Of a stretch of 64,000 bases of DNA, positions 28,913-39,092 are shown one piece after another; the first letter of the stretch is position 1; each line of letters opens with the position of its first letter. The stretch is taken from NCBI RefSeq assembly GCF_000142905.1, contig NW_013657667.1:11722-75721 (forward strand). Direction: 5' to 3'. Position numbers and translations under genes: made by a program. Origin of the DNA: Thecamonas trahens ATCC 50062 (lineage: Eukaryota; Apusozoa; Apusomonadida; Apusomonadidae). The notes beneath the pieces were generated by a model that saw only the letters and a list, made by a program, of their open reading frames with translations, did not search any database and had not been told where the DNA came from.

Positions 28913-28932
28913 CCCCCCCCCCCCCCCCCCCC
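28913..28932 (+). repeat. Poly-C run (C20)
   Basis: Twenty C lie between the divergent DNAJC25 and PH-WW genes, on the coding strand of the latter. Confidence 0.95.
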
Positions 28933-29006
28933 TCCCTGTCGAGGGATCGCAACCACATTCGCCAGTCGCCAGTCACCCCAGCAAATTTCCGAAACATCCC
29001 CCCCCT

Positions 29007-29019
29007 CCCCCCCCCCCCC
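29007..29019 (+). repeat. Poly-C run (C13)
   Basis: A second C run, about 70 bp upstream of the PH-WW start codon, on its coding strand. Confidence 0.95.
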
Positions 29020-29087
29020 AACCCCCAACCCAACTCCGCAACACGGCACCGCACCGCACCCCACCCATCACTCCTCACTCCCCACCA

Positions 29088-29823
29088 ATGTCGTCGTCGT
29101 CCGCCGACTACGACCGCTACAGGACGTCATGGGAGGCCAAGCAACGGAATAAGAAGATTATTGTGGGCTACCTCGATTCCTCAGAGGGTAAGAAGAAGGC
29201 AAAGCTCAAGTACGTCACATGGCATATGTATTACCTTCCCCATACCCATACCCCCCCTCCTCCCCGTCTTGCCTACTTGCACCCCCTCCCCCCTTTCTCC
29301 GTCACGCGTGGCAACGAACGTGCGACCCAATTTTTGCTTCGCCGCCTATTGGGCAACCACCGCATGACGGCCCTGACAACCATGGGTATAGAGAGCCACC
29401 ATGGATAGTTATCATCTTCCCGACCATCCACGTACCCACATGCATGGTTTGTGCATGTATGGAGTGTGTTTGTGGATCGGTGGCTGTCTTTGTGGCTCCT
29501 GTTGTGCCTCTGGAACACCTGGGCACGTGGTCCGACGCCGCTAACCGCTAAACCCATCGGCCCAAGCTGACTCTCACGTCGCTTGCTTGCTTGCTTCGCA
29601 TCAGCTGGCCGAGATCGGGCTGCTCACGGCTCTGCTGGCCTAGGCTGGCTGGTGGCTGAGGTTGACTGGTCATGGGATGGGTGTGGGTGTTGGTGGAAGC
29701 AGACTCACGTGATTCTTGGGTGGTGTTCGGCGGGGGCCTGCGTCCTTGCTGGTTACTTGCTGGTTACTTGCTGGCTGGCTGGTTGTTCGCTTCTGCTGAC
29801 TGACGCTTGCTGCTGACTGACGC

Positions 29824-29856
<33 letters not shown>

Positions 29857-31752
29857 CTGCTGATGTGGCTGGCCTGGCTCCATCGAACCCGGCTGGTGGA
29901 GGACAGGAAGTTCAAGGAGTACTACATTGTGGTGACAGGCGAGGTCTTCTCGTTTGCCAAGAGCAAGGAGGACTTTGACAAGGGCAAAGCCCGTGGCGAG
30001 ATCTGCTTCACCGACGTCAAGGGCATTATCTTCCCCACCACCCATGAGGAAGCATTTGCGGCCGAAGAGACGTCGGGCTTTGACATTGTCCACGCCGAGC
30101 CAACCAAGAAGGGCAAGGAGAAGATTGTCACGTACACGTTCCACGGCCAGGATGCCAAGCAGACGTTTGACTGGTTCAAGGCGGTCAAGGAGGCGTACCT
30201 CAAGCACCCCAAGATCGTCGAGGAGAACGCCGTGCCCATCCCGCCGGTCAAGCCGCCGCAGCCGGAGACCATGACGCCGGAGCAAGAGGTCGAGTGGGAG
30301 GACAAGATGGAAGAGTACGAGCTTGCCAAGTACAACTTTTGGTCCGCCACCTCGGTCCGCCATCCCAACTCGAAAACAACTGTCGGCTACGTGCCCCGCA
30401 AGCTACGCAAGAAAAACGTTGAGCCCGAGGACGCCACGAGGTCCGGCCGCAAAAAGCTCTCCAAGGCCGAGGTCTTGGCCGCCAAGTCGAGCGAGGCGAC
30501 AGCGTCGGCGCCAGTGCCGGGAGCCGCCCCTGGCGCGGGTGCCCCCATCCCCGGCATGCCGCCACCGGCGGCTGCGCCCGCACCGATTGCCGGCTTCCCG
30601 CCGCCTTCGGCGGCGCCTGCTATGCCGGCTATGCCGGTCATGATGCCTGGCGACCCGGCGATGCAGGTCCAGCTGCCTGGTATGGACGGCGCCGCTGGCT
30701 TCTTCCCGCCGCCACCCGACGACGCCTTTGACCTTCCACCGCCGCCGGACCCTGACATGATGGACATGATGCCGCCTATGCCCGACGCCGTGCCTGCCCC
30801 GGTTCCTGGTGGCGTCGCCATGTTCCCGCCGCCGGCCGGCGACTTTCCGCCACCGATGGCTGGTATCCCGCCGCCGGCCGACGATCTCCCGCCGCCGGTC
30901 CCAGGTGGCATCGCCATGTTCCCGCCGCCGGCCGGTGACTTCCCGCCGCCGATGGCTGGTATCCCGCCGCCGGCCGACGATCTCCCGCCGCCGGTCCCAG
31001 GTGGCATCCCCATGTTCCCGCCGCCGGCAGACGACGTTCCGCCGCCGATGGCTGGTATCCCGCCGCCGGCTGACGACCTTCCGCCGCCGGTCCCAGGTGG
31101 CATCCCCATGTTCCCGCCGCCGGCAGACGACCTTCCGCCGCCGATGGCCGGTATCCCGCCACCAGTCAACGACATCCCGCCGCCGATGCCTGTCGCCATC
31201 CCTTCCTTCCCTCCCCCGGTCGACGATGTGCCGCCACCCATGCCGTCGCCAGTTGCTGCTACACCGAATCCTGCCCCGGCCCCAGCTCCTGTTCCGGCTG
31301 CCAAGCCCTCCCCGCCGATCCCCGCAGCCAAGCCCGCGCCTGCCGTCCCCGCCCCGGCCCCGCCGATCCCCGCCGCCAAGCCGGCCCCTGCCCCGACTCC
31401 CATCCCCGCCGCCAAGCCGGCCCCTGCCCCGACTCCAATCCCCGCCGCCAAGCCGGCCCCTGCCCCGACTCCCATCCCCGCCGCCAAGCCGGCCCCTGCC
31501 CCGACTCCAATCCCCGCCGCCAAGCCGGCCCCTGCCCCGACTTCAATCCCCGCCGCCAAGCCGGCCCCAACTCCTGCCCCCGCCCCGACCCCGGCCCCGG
31601 CCCCCGCCCCGGCCCCGGCCCCTGTTCAGGAAGAAGTCTGGCAGGCTGTGTGGAGCCCGCCGCACAACGCATACTATTACTTCTCCAAGGCCACACACGA
31701 GACGGTGTGGGTCGCTCCGGTCAACGGACGCATCATCTACCCCGGCCAATAA
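29088..31752 (+). CDS. PH domain, proline-rich, WW domain protein, two exons
   Basis: Exon 1 is 29088-29209 and exon 2 is 29907-31752, joined across a 697-nt intron (GTACGT...GGACAG) to give 655 aa. Splicing restores the first strands of a PH domain: IIVGYLDSSEGKKKAKL then KFKEYYIVVTGEVFSFAK; the domain closes with FDWFKAVKEAYL. The middle is extremely proline-rich. One block repeats GDFPPPMAGIPPPADDLPPP four times or more (about 30790-31170), like formin or WASP linkers. Another repeats IPAAKPAPAPTP, 36 bp per unit (about 31366-31560). The C-terminus is a WW-like domain (WQAVWSPPHNAYYYFSKATH, ending ETVWVAP). A role as a phosphoinositide-recruited actin or SH3/profilin-binding scaffold is inference. 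The intron carries a (CTG)n repeat. Confidence 0.85.
29826..29854 (+). repeat. (CTG)n microsatellite in intron
   Basis: Nine or so CTG/TGC units lie near the 3' end of the PH-WW intron. Reading through them would code a spurious run of Leu. Confidence 0.95.
30790..31170 (+). repeat. Proline-rich coding tandem repeat
   Basis: Imperfect repeats alternate MFPPPAGDFPPPMAG and IPPPADDLPPPVPGG within the PH-WW gene. Confidence 0.9.
31366..31560 (+). repeat. 36-bp coding tandem repeat
   Basis: At least five copies of a 36-bp unit code IPAAKPAPAPTP in the PH-WW gene. Confidence 0.9.
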
Positions 31753-31766
31753 GCTTCCCCTGCACA

Positions 31767-34109
31767 TCACGAATGAACCAAATACGGTTGGAGCGAGTCG
31801 ATCTGAAGTGTCGCGCGCACAACGCTGGCATCCACCTCGATAACACGCCCGAACACAGGGACCTCTGCTGCTCCCGGCTGCGTGCCGAGTCCGAAACCAG
31901 GGCTCGCCACTTCGACCACCGACAGCGCGTCGAGTGCGGGCATGCCTCTAGTCACTGCGTACAACTCCATCGCCGCCGCAAACGCCTCGCTCGGGCTAGC
32001 AAACCATCGCAAAAAGCGCGACGCCCAGTAGCCACGAAGGACAGGATGAGGTATGACCTTGAGCCGAGTGAACACTGCCTGGATCGAGAGCCAGAGCCGG
32101 TCATGTACACGCAACTCGCGCAGGTCTGACACGGTGTACTCGGCGTCGCGGGTGTCGTCCGCATGCGCCTCGAGGCTATCGCGGATCCAGGCCGGAAGAG
32201 AGAGGTAGCCGCCGTCCAGTGGAGCGTACGCCGCCATCCTTGCCATAGCCTCCCGATCGACCACAAAGGCGTCCATAAGCGCGTGCCGCGTCGCCATCGA
32301 GCAGCCGGCCCGGATGCATGCCACAACAACCGATGGCCCCGAAAGCGCACCGTGTCGCACATCTGCCAGTAGCGGTATCACTGGTGCAGTGGTCGCTTGA
32401 AGAAATAGCCGCCCGAGGTCTAGCCCGAGCACTCGTTTGGCCTCGGCGTCGACGTCCGCACCTGCCCGCGGCTCGATGGCAGCCAGCCGCCTGCACGCCG
32501 CAAAGCGAGGGTCGTTCATCAGAGCCGTTGGGAGGAACAGCTCACTATCAGAGCCGTACTGGAAGAGCGGTGCGGCGATCTGAGCAGGCAGTGCTGGATG
32601 GACTTTGTCGCCCATCGAGAGCGTGTCCGAGACCCAGACCCGCTGCTTGACCTCGAGCGCGGCGCCGAGCTCCGCCTTGGGCACCACCCGCGCCCGCGGA
32701 AGTGCCGTGTGCGGAAGACATGCGTCAGATTCAAAGCCAAACAGCGGTGCACTGCCGTTTGCCGCCAATTGCGCGGCAACAGCCTCCAGCAGCGGATCGG
32801 CCGGTCCAGCAAGCGGGACGTCAGTAAAGACGTAGAGCGGTGCAAAGGCGGTCAGGAGTTGGAGCAACAGACCCACATGGTCATCGACCTTGGGTGGAAC
32901 CATCATCGCTAGTGTCGGCACTCGCCAACGGTCGGCAACCACAGCAAGGAACTGCATCACCGCGTTCACAGTCGCAGCCTCGTTCGTGCTGACGAGTGCG
33001 ATTACCAGCAGCGGCAGTCGCGTAGCCTCGGCCTCGCGCATCGCTGCATGCAGCGCCCAGTTGTGCGCCGTCCGTGCTGTGCTCCGCACCCAGTACACCA
33101 CACATCGTGGCTCGTGCGGAAGCTCGCCCACCTCGCTTGGTACCCAGTACTCGACCGCCCTCGCGCGCAACTTGCCAGGCCAGCCGAGACTCGGCAGACA
33201 TGTCGGGAGTATCGGCGGCACAGTCTGTGGATTCGGGGCCGCATCACGGATGCCGCTAGCCAGCCCAGCTGCCGACGCCATCGCAACGGTCGTTTCCAAC
33301 TTGACCGCTCCTGTCCGTCCGCGGCGCGCCTTGCCTGGGTAAACCGCCCGAGGCCCGGCCGAGAACAGCGACTCGCGATTCGCCGCTGGGGCCAGGTGCA
33401 GTGACAGCGGCAGCGCTAGATTGTGTTCAAGCTTCATCTTGGCTCGCGGCCGCTCTGGCGCAATGCGAGTTAGCTCAGGGGGGAGGTGGTGCCGGGCCAG
33501 TGGCGACGAAGTCAGTGGCGACTCCGATCGCCTTAGCGGGCGTGGACGCTTGCTTGGCGGCGACTCTGACTCGCTCGCATCAAGCGCCGGTGGGCTCTCT
33601 GACGGCGGCACGCCCACGACAGCGTCATTATCGGCCCTCAGCAACTTGCGCTTCCGCGAGCCAGGCCTCCGCCCCGCGAGAGCAAAAGCAATGGGCGCCC
33701 CGCCCGTTGCAGGCGCAGCGATGAGTTCGGATGCCGCAAACGCAGTGCTACCGACACCAACATGTGATTCTTCCTCGCGCGCCGGAGCATGACGCACACC
33801 ACGCACCGCGTTGTCCTTGGTGGTAGTGTCATCGAGCTTGATGGCGTGCCCATCACTGGGTGGACTGCCACCGCCAACACCGCCATGGCTCCATCGGGGC
33901 AAAACCTTGGTCTCGTCGATGTCTCCACCTTGACGACGAGTGTTGCCATCCTCTTGGGTACTGTCTCCTCCCGCCGCCTGCTCCTTCAGTGCTTGCCAGA
34001 GACCAGGAGGCAGGGGCGCCGACGAGGTGTCGAGGAGGCGCACAGGTTGCCCGGATGGGGACAGGGTGAGACGGGTGGGGAACTCGCCCAGTGCCTGAAA
34101 CGACGACAT
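31767..34109 (-). CDS. Divergent class II photolyase-like protein with long N-terminal extension
   Basis: The C-terminal about 450 residues of this 780-aa product resemble class II CPD photolyases. The alpha/beta start is CVVYWVRSTARTAHNWALHA (class II: VVYWMxRDxRxxDNWAL). The late helical FAD region includes LRELRVHDRLWLSIQAVFTR and HPVLRGYWASRFLRWFASPS, matching the class II HDELWNAAQ...YWAKKILEW block with changes. The usual final NGYVGCMWSI-type block is not recognisable; instead there is a short unique tail. Residues 1-330 are disordered and basic, with Arg/Lys-Pro motifs (RKRKLL, SKRPRPLRR) that could serve nuclear import. Photorepair activity is doubtful; it may be a degenerate or regulatory relative. 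The ATG at 34109 is the first before a plausible N-terminus (MSSFQALGEF); another lies slightly upstream. Confidence 0.72.
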   Translation of the reverse strand: MSSFQALGEFPTRLTLSPSGQPVRLLDTSSAPLPPGLWQALKEQAAGGDSTQEDGNTRRQGGDIDETKVLPRWSHGGVGGGSPPSDGHAIKLDDTTTKDNAVRGVRHAPAREEESHVGVGSTAFAASELIAAPATGGAPIAFALAGRRPGSRKRKLLRADNDAVVGVPPSESPPALDASESESPPSKRPRPLRRSESPLTSSPLARHHLPPELTRIAPERPRAKMKLEHNLALPLSLHLAPAANRESLFSAGPRAVYPGKARRGRTGAVKLETTVAMASAAGLASGIRDAAPNPQTVPPILPTCLPSLGWPGKLRARAVEYWVPSEVGELPHEPRCVVYWVRSTARTAHNWALHAAMREAEATRLPLLVIALVSTNEAATVNAVMQFLAVVADRWRVPTLAMMVPPKVDDHVGLLLQLLTAFAPLYVFTDVPLAGPADPLLEAVAAQLAANGSAPLFGFESDACLPHTALPRARVVPKAELGAALEVKQRVWVSDTLSMGDKVHPALPAQIAAPLFQYGSDSELFLPTALMNDPRFAACRRLAAIEPRAGADVDAEAKRVLGLDLGRLFLQATTAPVIPLLADVRHGALSGPSVVVACIRAGCSMATRHALMDAFVVDREAMARMAAYAPLDGGYLSLPAWIRDSLEAHADDTRDAEYTVSDLRELRVHDRLWLSIQAVFTRLKVIPHPVLRGYWASRFLRWFASPSEAFAAAMELYAVTRGMPALDALSVVEVASPGFGLGTQPGAAEVPVFGRVIEVDASVVRATLQIDSLQPYLVHS

Positions 34110-34284
34110 GGCTTGGACGAGGGGCGTGTGTGGTGCTCTTGGTGTGGTCATGGTGGTAAGCGTGGTGGTGGTCGGCGTGGGCTTGCCTCGCTCGGCCTTG
34201 GCCGTGAGTCGAGTGGCGGTGGTGCCCGACCGCGGTGCGACTACAGCACTCTCCTGCTGCACACTGGTGTTTGACTTGCACTCA

Positions 34285-37160
34285 CTACATGTCCATCTCC
34301 TGGAGATAGTCCTGGTAGACGGTGCGACGGACGCGATCCTCAAAGTCGCGGATCTGGGCGTCAAGGCCGGCCTTGACACGGCGGTTGTTGCAGACCGAGA
34401 CGAGGACACGCTCGCGGTCGCGCATGACGCCGAGGAGTCGGGTCGCGCCCTCATCGCCGATGAGGTTCTCGTTGAGGAAGAGCTGGGTGACGGTACGGTT
34501 GAGGTCGAGCGCGTCGGCGAGTGTGAGCGCGCCGAGGTCCGAGATGGCGTTGGCCTGGAGGCCAAGGTGCCGGAGCGCGACGTTAGACATGAGCATGTTG
34601 GCGAGGACGGCGGCGCCAGCATCGGCGATGTCGTTGTTCTGTAGGACAAGACCCTGCAGGTGGTGCTGATGGTGGAGCGCCTGCGCAAGCGCAGCTGCGC
34701 CCGAGTCGCCGATGTGGTTGTACCCGAGGTCAAGCCACTTGATCCGTGCCCCGGCCTTGAGCGCGTCAGCAATGGCAAACGCCGCGTCCGGACCGAGGTT
34801 GTTCTCGTTAAGGTCGACCGACCGGAGCGAGGCCAGCCGCGGTGCCATCCGTGCCTCGCGGAAGAGAAGGCCAGCTACCGCAGCGGCGCCCTCGTCGCCG
34901 AGATGTGCGTTCCAGAACCGCAGCCGGTGCAGGTTGGGGCAGTTGGCAAAGACATCGCAGAGGTTAGCGGTAGCTCCGGGAGAGATGGTGCACTTGGAGA
35001 CGTCAACGTCCACAACCGAGGCCCGGTGGGGGATGAGTTGCAGCTCGCACATCTGCCGCGAGAGCTCATCGTCGAGCTTGAGGTGCCGCAGCTCGATGTG
35101 CCGAACAAGCGTGTCGGTGTCGACTGGCGCGCTCGCGAGGTCATCACTGGGGATGAGGCCAGGCGCCGAAGACGAGGTGGCAGCGACAACGGCCGGCGCG
35201 CTGGGTGCCGCGGGCGCCGCCGCTGCTGCCGCTGCCGCTGTGGCGACGTCGTCGTTCTTGGTGATGGCGACCGTGTTCGAAGCCGAGGCCCGCGATGCCG
35301 ACGCCGCACTAGTGTCCTTGGCATCGCCGAGAAGCCGTGAAACGTGGCTGGTGAACTTGTCGACGGCTTCCGAGGCTTCCGCCACCAGGTCGCCGACCGA
35401 CGCCTTGTCAAGCTCCTGCAGGATGGGTGAGACCGTGGCCAGTGCCTCCTTGACAAGCGTCTCAATCTGCTGTCGCGAGGTGAGGACCGCCTTGTAGTGC
35501 TCCTTGTACGAGTTACGCCGCGACTTGGCGATCGACTTGACAAGGTCGGCCTTGCGGCCCTCCTCGTACGGCGCCGAGACAATGTTGCAGATCGCCTCGT
35601 CGGCGGCGAGGTTGATGCGCCCCACCGCAGACCGGATCTCGGCCACAAGCGCCGAGACAATTCGGAGGAGGTACCCCAGGTGGGTGTTGACCTCGCGGTG
35701 GCCGCAGATCGAGAGGTTACCGCCGGTGTTGGCGACTTGGACCGCCTGCGCAAACAGATCCTTGCACGCTGCAAGGTGCTGCAGCCGTCCAAGCAACGAG
35801 ACAAAGGTCTCCATGACCAGCGGGTCGCGCAGAAAGAGCGGGAGCACGCCCGACGCGACTCCGGACGCCTGCTCGATCTGATCGAAAAAGTACCGTGGCG
35901 AGGTGTCGACCGATGGGACCGCAGCCTTGTACCGAAGGAACACACCCGGTGGCACAATCGAGGCTCCGCGGTGGTCGACGAAAAAGTTGGCCGGCAGCGG
36001 GTGGCCTTGCCGCATGTACTCGTCCTCGGTGAGCGAGCGGACATCGTCCGCCCGCTCCAGCGCCACGCGTGCGTCCGGCGAGGTCAGCAGCTCGCGGACT
36101 GTGAGCGTGATGGCGGTCTTGTACTGCGAGTTGAGGTTGTCCACGTCGCGGTAGAGGACGTCGAGCGTCCGCGAGAGGTCATCCGTGTCGGCAAAGACCC
36201 GCATGCAGTACTTTGCCGACTCGTTGATGAGCATGTTGACCTTGTCCGACAGCTCCGAGAGCTGGTACGAGACCGAGAGGTCAGCAATGCCGTTGCGGAT
36301 GAGCGGGATGAGCGTATCGTTGAGAATCGCCAACACCTGCAGGACCGTCTGCTCAAACGTCTCGGTTGTCCAGTTAAAGTGCTTCGACGGGTAGAAGAAG
36401 CCCGAAAAGATGACATGCTCTACATAGTCGCGCCGCGCCTCGGCCTCCTGCAGGCTCGCTTCGGTATCCATCGGCGACGACGAAAACGCCACGATCCAGT
36501 CCTTGAGCTCATCCAGAAACAGGTGGGTCGGATCAGAGAGCTTGCCCTTGCGCGTCTTGCGCCGCGCCCGCGCCGCCTGGTACGAGCAAATCGTCCGCAA
36601 CAGCGAGTCAAACACCGGCAACTTTCGCGAGAGCCGAGCCCGGTACGCATCTGACGAGAACGAGACCCGCGAGACTGCGTAGCTGGGCACGTACTGCCGC
36701 TTGAACTTAAACTGCTTCACCGCGTTAAAGTCCTCGTTGATGTACAGCTGCAGCGTAGATGAAAAGCGTGCCGTCGCGCCGACCAGAGACGGAGAGACCC
36801 GAGAGATCGGGAGGTATGAGTCATCCGAAGCCTTTGTGCTCCCGGCTGCCGACGACTTCTTCCCCTTCCCCCCCTCCTCCCTCCTCCCCCTCACTCTTCC
36901 TCGCCTCAAAAACTTACTCTGTACGCCTGTTCGATGCGGTCGATCTGGTTCCGCTTCCTTGCCGAGTACCGCTTGAGCCTACGGAATGCAGCTCTTCCGG
37001 CAGCGACAAGAAAGCCAGATGCCACCGCTCCAGTCGCTGCTGCTGCGGCAGGGTTGGCCTTGGCCAGCGCCACGCCCTGTTCCAGAACCGACTTGTCGCC
37101 GGCCGAGCTCGCTCCAGCTTCGCCCTTACCCTTGTCGGGCGCCGCTCCTCCAGAAGACAT
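34285..37160 (-). CDS. Large protein with C-terminal RNI-type leucine-rich repeats, two exons
   Basis: Exon 1 is 37160-36918 (MSSGGAAPDKGKGEAGASSA) and contains an Ala-rich hydrophobic stretch (about 35-60). It ends at a canonical GTAAGT donor. The acceptor CACAAAG at 36832 keeps phase 0, so exon 2 is 36831-34285 and the protein is 929 aa. The 86-nt intron is purine-rich, unlike the others, so the acceptor is less certain. Residues about 90-600 are helical with no family I recognise. An Ala-rich linker follows, then ribonuclease-inhibitor-like LRRs from about 685 (LRSVDLNENNLGPDAAFAIA, LGYNHIGDSGAAALAQAL, LQANAISDLGALTLADAL). These resemble NLRC/RanGAP-type repeats and bind proteins. No nucleotide-binding domain is seen. 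Confidence 0.75.
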
Positions 37161-37633
37161 AGCTATCGTCCTTTGGCGAACACAGGAGGCACAAGTGTGT
37201 TGAAGAGGGAGAGAGGCTTAATAGTTGAGTGTCGTCACTTCCCGTCGTCGCTCTCTCCACCTCCCTCCCCCTGCGCCTCCGTCTCGCTCTCCTCCCAGGC
37301 GCCACGCACGCCGACTGCAAAGGAACATGACCATTCGCCGCTTGAGCGCTTTGTTTTCGCAGCCTCTCCGCACACAACGCGACCGCCACCCGTCACTCGG
37401 CAGAATCAAGGCGCCATGGTTCAATGACCATGAGTCATCGCGTGCAGTTGCTCCACCACCGTGTCCCCACTCCCCCCAGACCTCACACCCGCCCCCGCCC
37501 TCACCACCCTCACACGCCCACCTCCGCCCCCGTGCTACGACCATTCGACTCTACCCCCGTCCATTACGCGACACACCCTTTTTTGTCACAACACGAACTC
37601 CGCTTCACCCGCTGCCTCAGGTCCGAGACTACC

Positions 37634-38699
37634 ATGAGCAGTGAACGTGGTGTGGGCAACCGGGTGGGTGAGCAGGTGGGCGACTACGTCATTGCCAAGA
37701 AGATTGGACAGGGCATGTTCTCCACAGCAGTCTACCAAGCACATGCAGTAGATAAGGAAGACGAGGTGGTGGCCATCAAGGAAATTGATATCTTCTCAAA
37801 CTCCAAAGAAGAGCGGGAGTCCATTCTCCATGAGGTCGAGCTTCTCAAGGTACTTTACCCGTTGCTTGCCCTGCCTTCCTTCTCTCCTCCTCACCCACCA
37901 CCGCCACCCCCTCCACATACCACATGCCACACTCACCCCTCCCCCCTACCCCACACCCCCACCCCACACCCCCCACACACACACCCTTCACACCCCGCAT
38001 GCCTCTCATCTTGGCCTTGTCGGCACACTTGCGCAGAGCTTCAACCATCCGAACATTGTGCGGTACTTTGACTCGTTTATCGACTCGAACACCAACAACC
38101 TGTACATTGTTATGGAGTACGCCCAGTGTGGCGATCTGAGACGGATCATCGAAAAGGCAAGGGCGCGAAACACTCCGCTGGCAGAGCGGACCATTTGGAA
38201 GGTCTACTTTCAGATCTGCAACGGCCTCCGCTACATGCACGAGCGGAAGATCATGCATCGTGACCTCAAGCCGGCAAACATCTTTGTCTCGTCGGGCGGC
38301 AAGGCCAAGCTCGGCGACATGGGCCTCGGCCGCGAGCTCTCGTCCACCACTGGACACGTGTTTACCATGGTCGGCACGCCCTTCTACATGGCACCCGAGC
38401 GCATCGCCGAGGAGGGCTACAACATGGCTGCAGACATCTGGTCGCTCGGCTGCATCCTCTACGAGATGGCTGCTCTCCGCAACCCGTTCTTCCGCGAAGG
38501 CATCGACCTCATCTCGCTCATGTCCATCATCACCGCCGCAGACTATGCCCCGCTTCCAGAGGACACTTACTCGGAGGCCCTGCGTTCGCTCGTCGACTCG
38601 ATGCTGGTTACCAACCCCGACGATCGGCCAACCGCCAAGCACGTCTTCCGAACTGCTCGATCTCAAGTTGAGTCGCTCCTTTCTGCGTCATCAAGTTAA
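37634..38699 (+). CDS. NEK-family serine/threonine kinase, two exons
   Basis: Exon 1 is 37634-37849 and exon 2 is 38037-38699; the 187-nt intron (GTACTT...TTGCGCAG) is C-rich. The 292-aa product is almost only a kinase domain, the size of NEK6/7. It has the Gly loop GQGMFSTAVY, VAIKEI (lysine), the catalytic loop MHRDLKPANIF, the metal loop GDMGLGR (DMG where NEK6/7 have DLG), GTPFYMAPERI, and ADIWSLGCILYEMAAL. NEK kinases act in mitosis, centrosomes and cilia. The junction LLK then SFNHPNIVRYFDSF fits the alphaC region. The start is the first ATG before the kinase domain with a short leader. NEK6/7 membership is the best reading but not certain. Confidence 0.9.
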
Positions 38700-39092
38700 C
38701 ACCATCGCCTCCCTCCCACCCGCCCGCCTTCCAAATGTCCCAATCTCGCCGCAAACCAACCGAAAGAGCACGGAGCACACTGGATCTTCCGCCACTTTCG
38801 CCTAACCCGCACGCCTTCACCACCGCTCTCGACGCCTGCAGCCAGACACTTTCATACAAAGCCGGCTGCAGGTGAAGAGACACTCACTTGCATAACGTAT
38901 GTTACCTCGCTACCTTCTTCATCCCTTTCTCTGCTCTGCCTGTCCAACGAGCCTCCCCGCTTCCCGCACCCCCCCCCCCCCCCCCCCCCGCCCCCTGTTC
39001 CTCCGCATACTTGACGCGCCTCACTCTGCTGTCACTCACATGTTGTCAGGAAACGATCCCACAGCGCGAGACACACGGCTAGTTGAATCGGC
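38700..39092. other. Intergenic between NEK and lipin
   Basis: No gene is supported. A 21-C run at 38969-38989 lies 104 bp upstream of the lipin ATG, on its coding strand. Confidence 0.6.
38969..38989 (+). repeat. Poly-C run (C21) before lipin
   Basis: Twenty-one C, upstream of the lipin start on the coding strand. Confidence 0.95.

Noticed and set aside
29826-29860. Poly-Leu start (MLLLLLLLLLLLL) of the PH-WW protein
   Set aside because: It is a CTG microsatellite in the intron; a phase-consistent exon at 29088-29209 supplies the real PH start.
34110-34778. Extension of the photolyase-like frame by 223 codons
   Set aside because: It overlaps the coding region of the LRR/RNI gene on the same strand and is Ser/Thr/Arg-rich shadow sequence.
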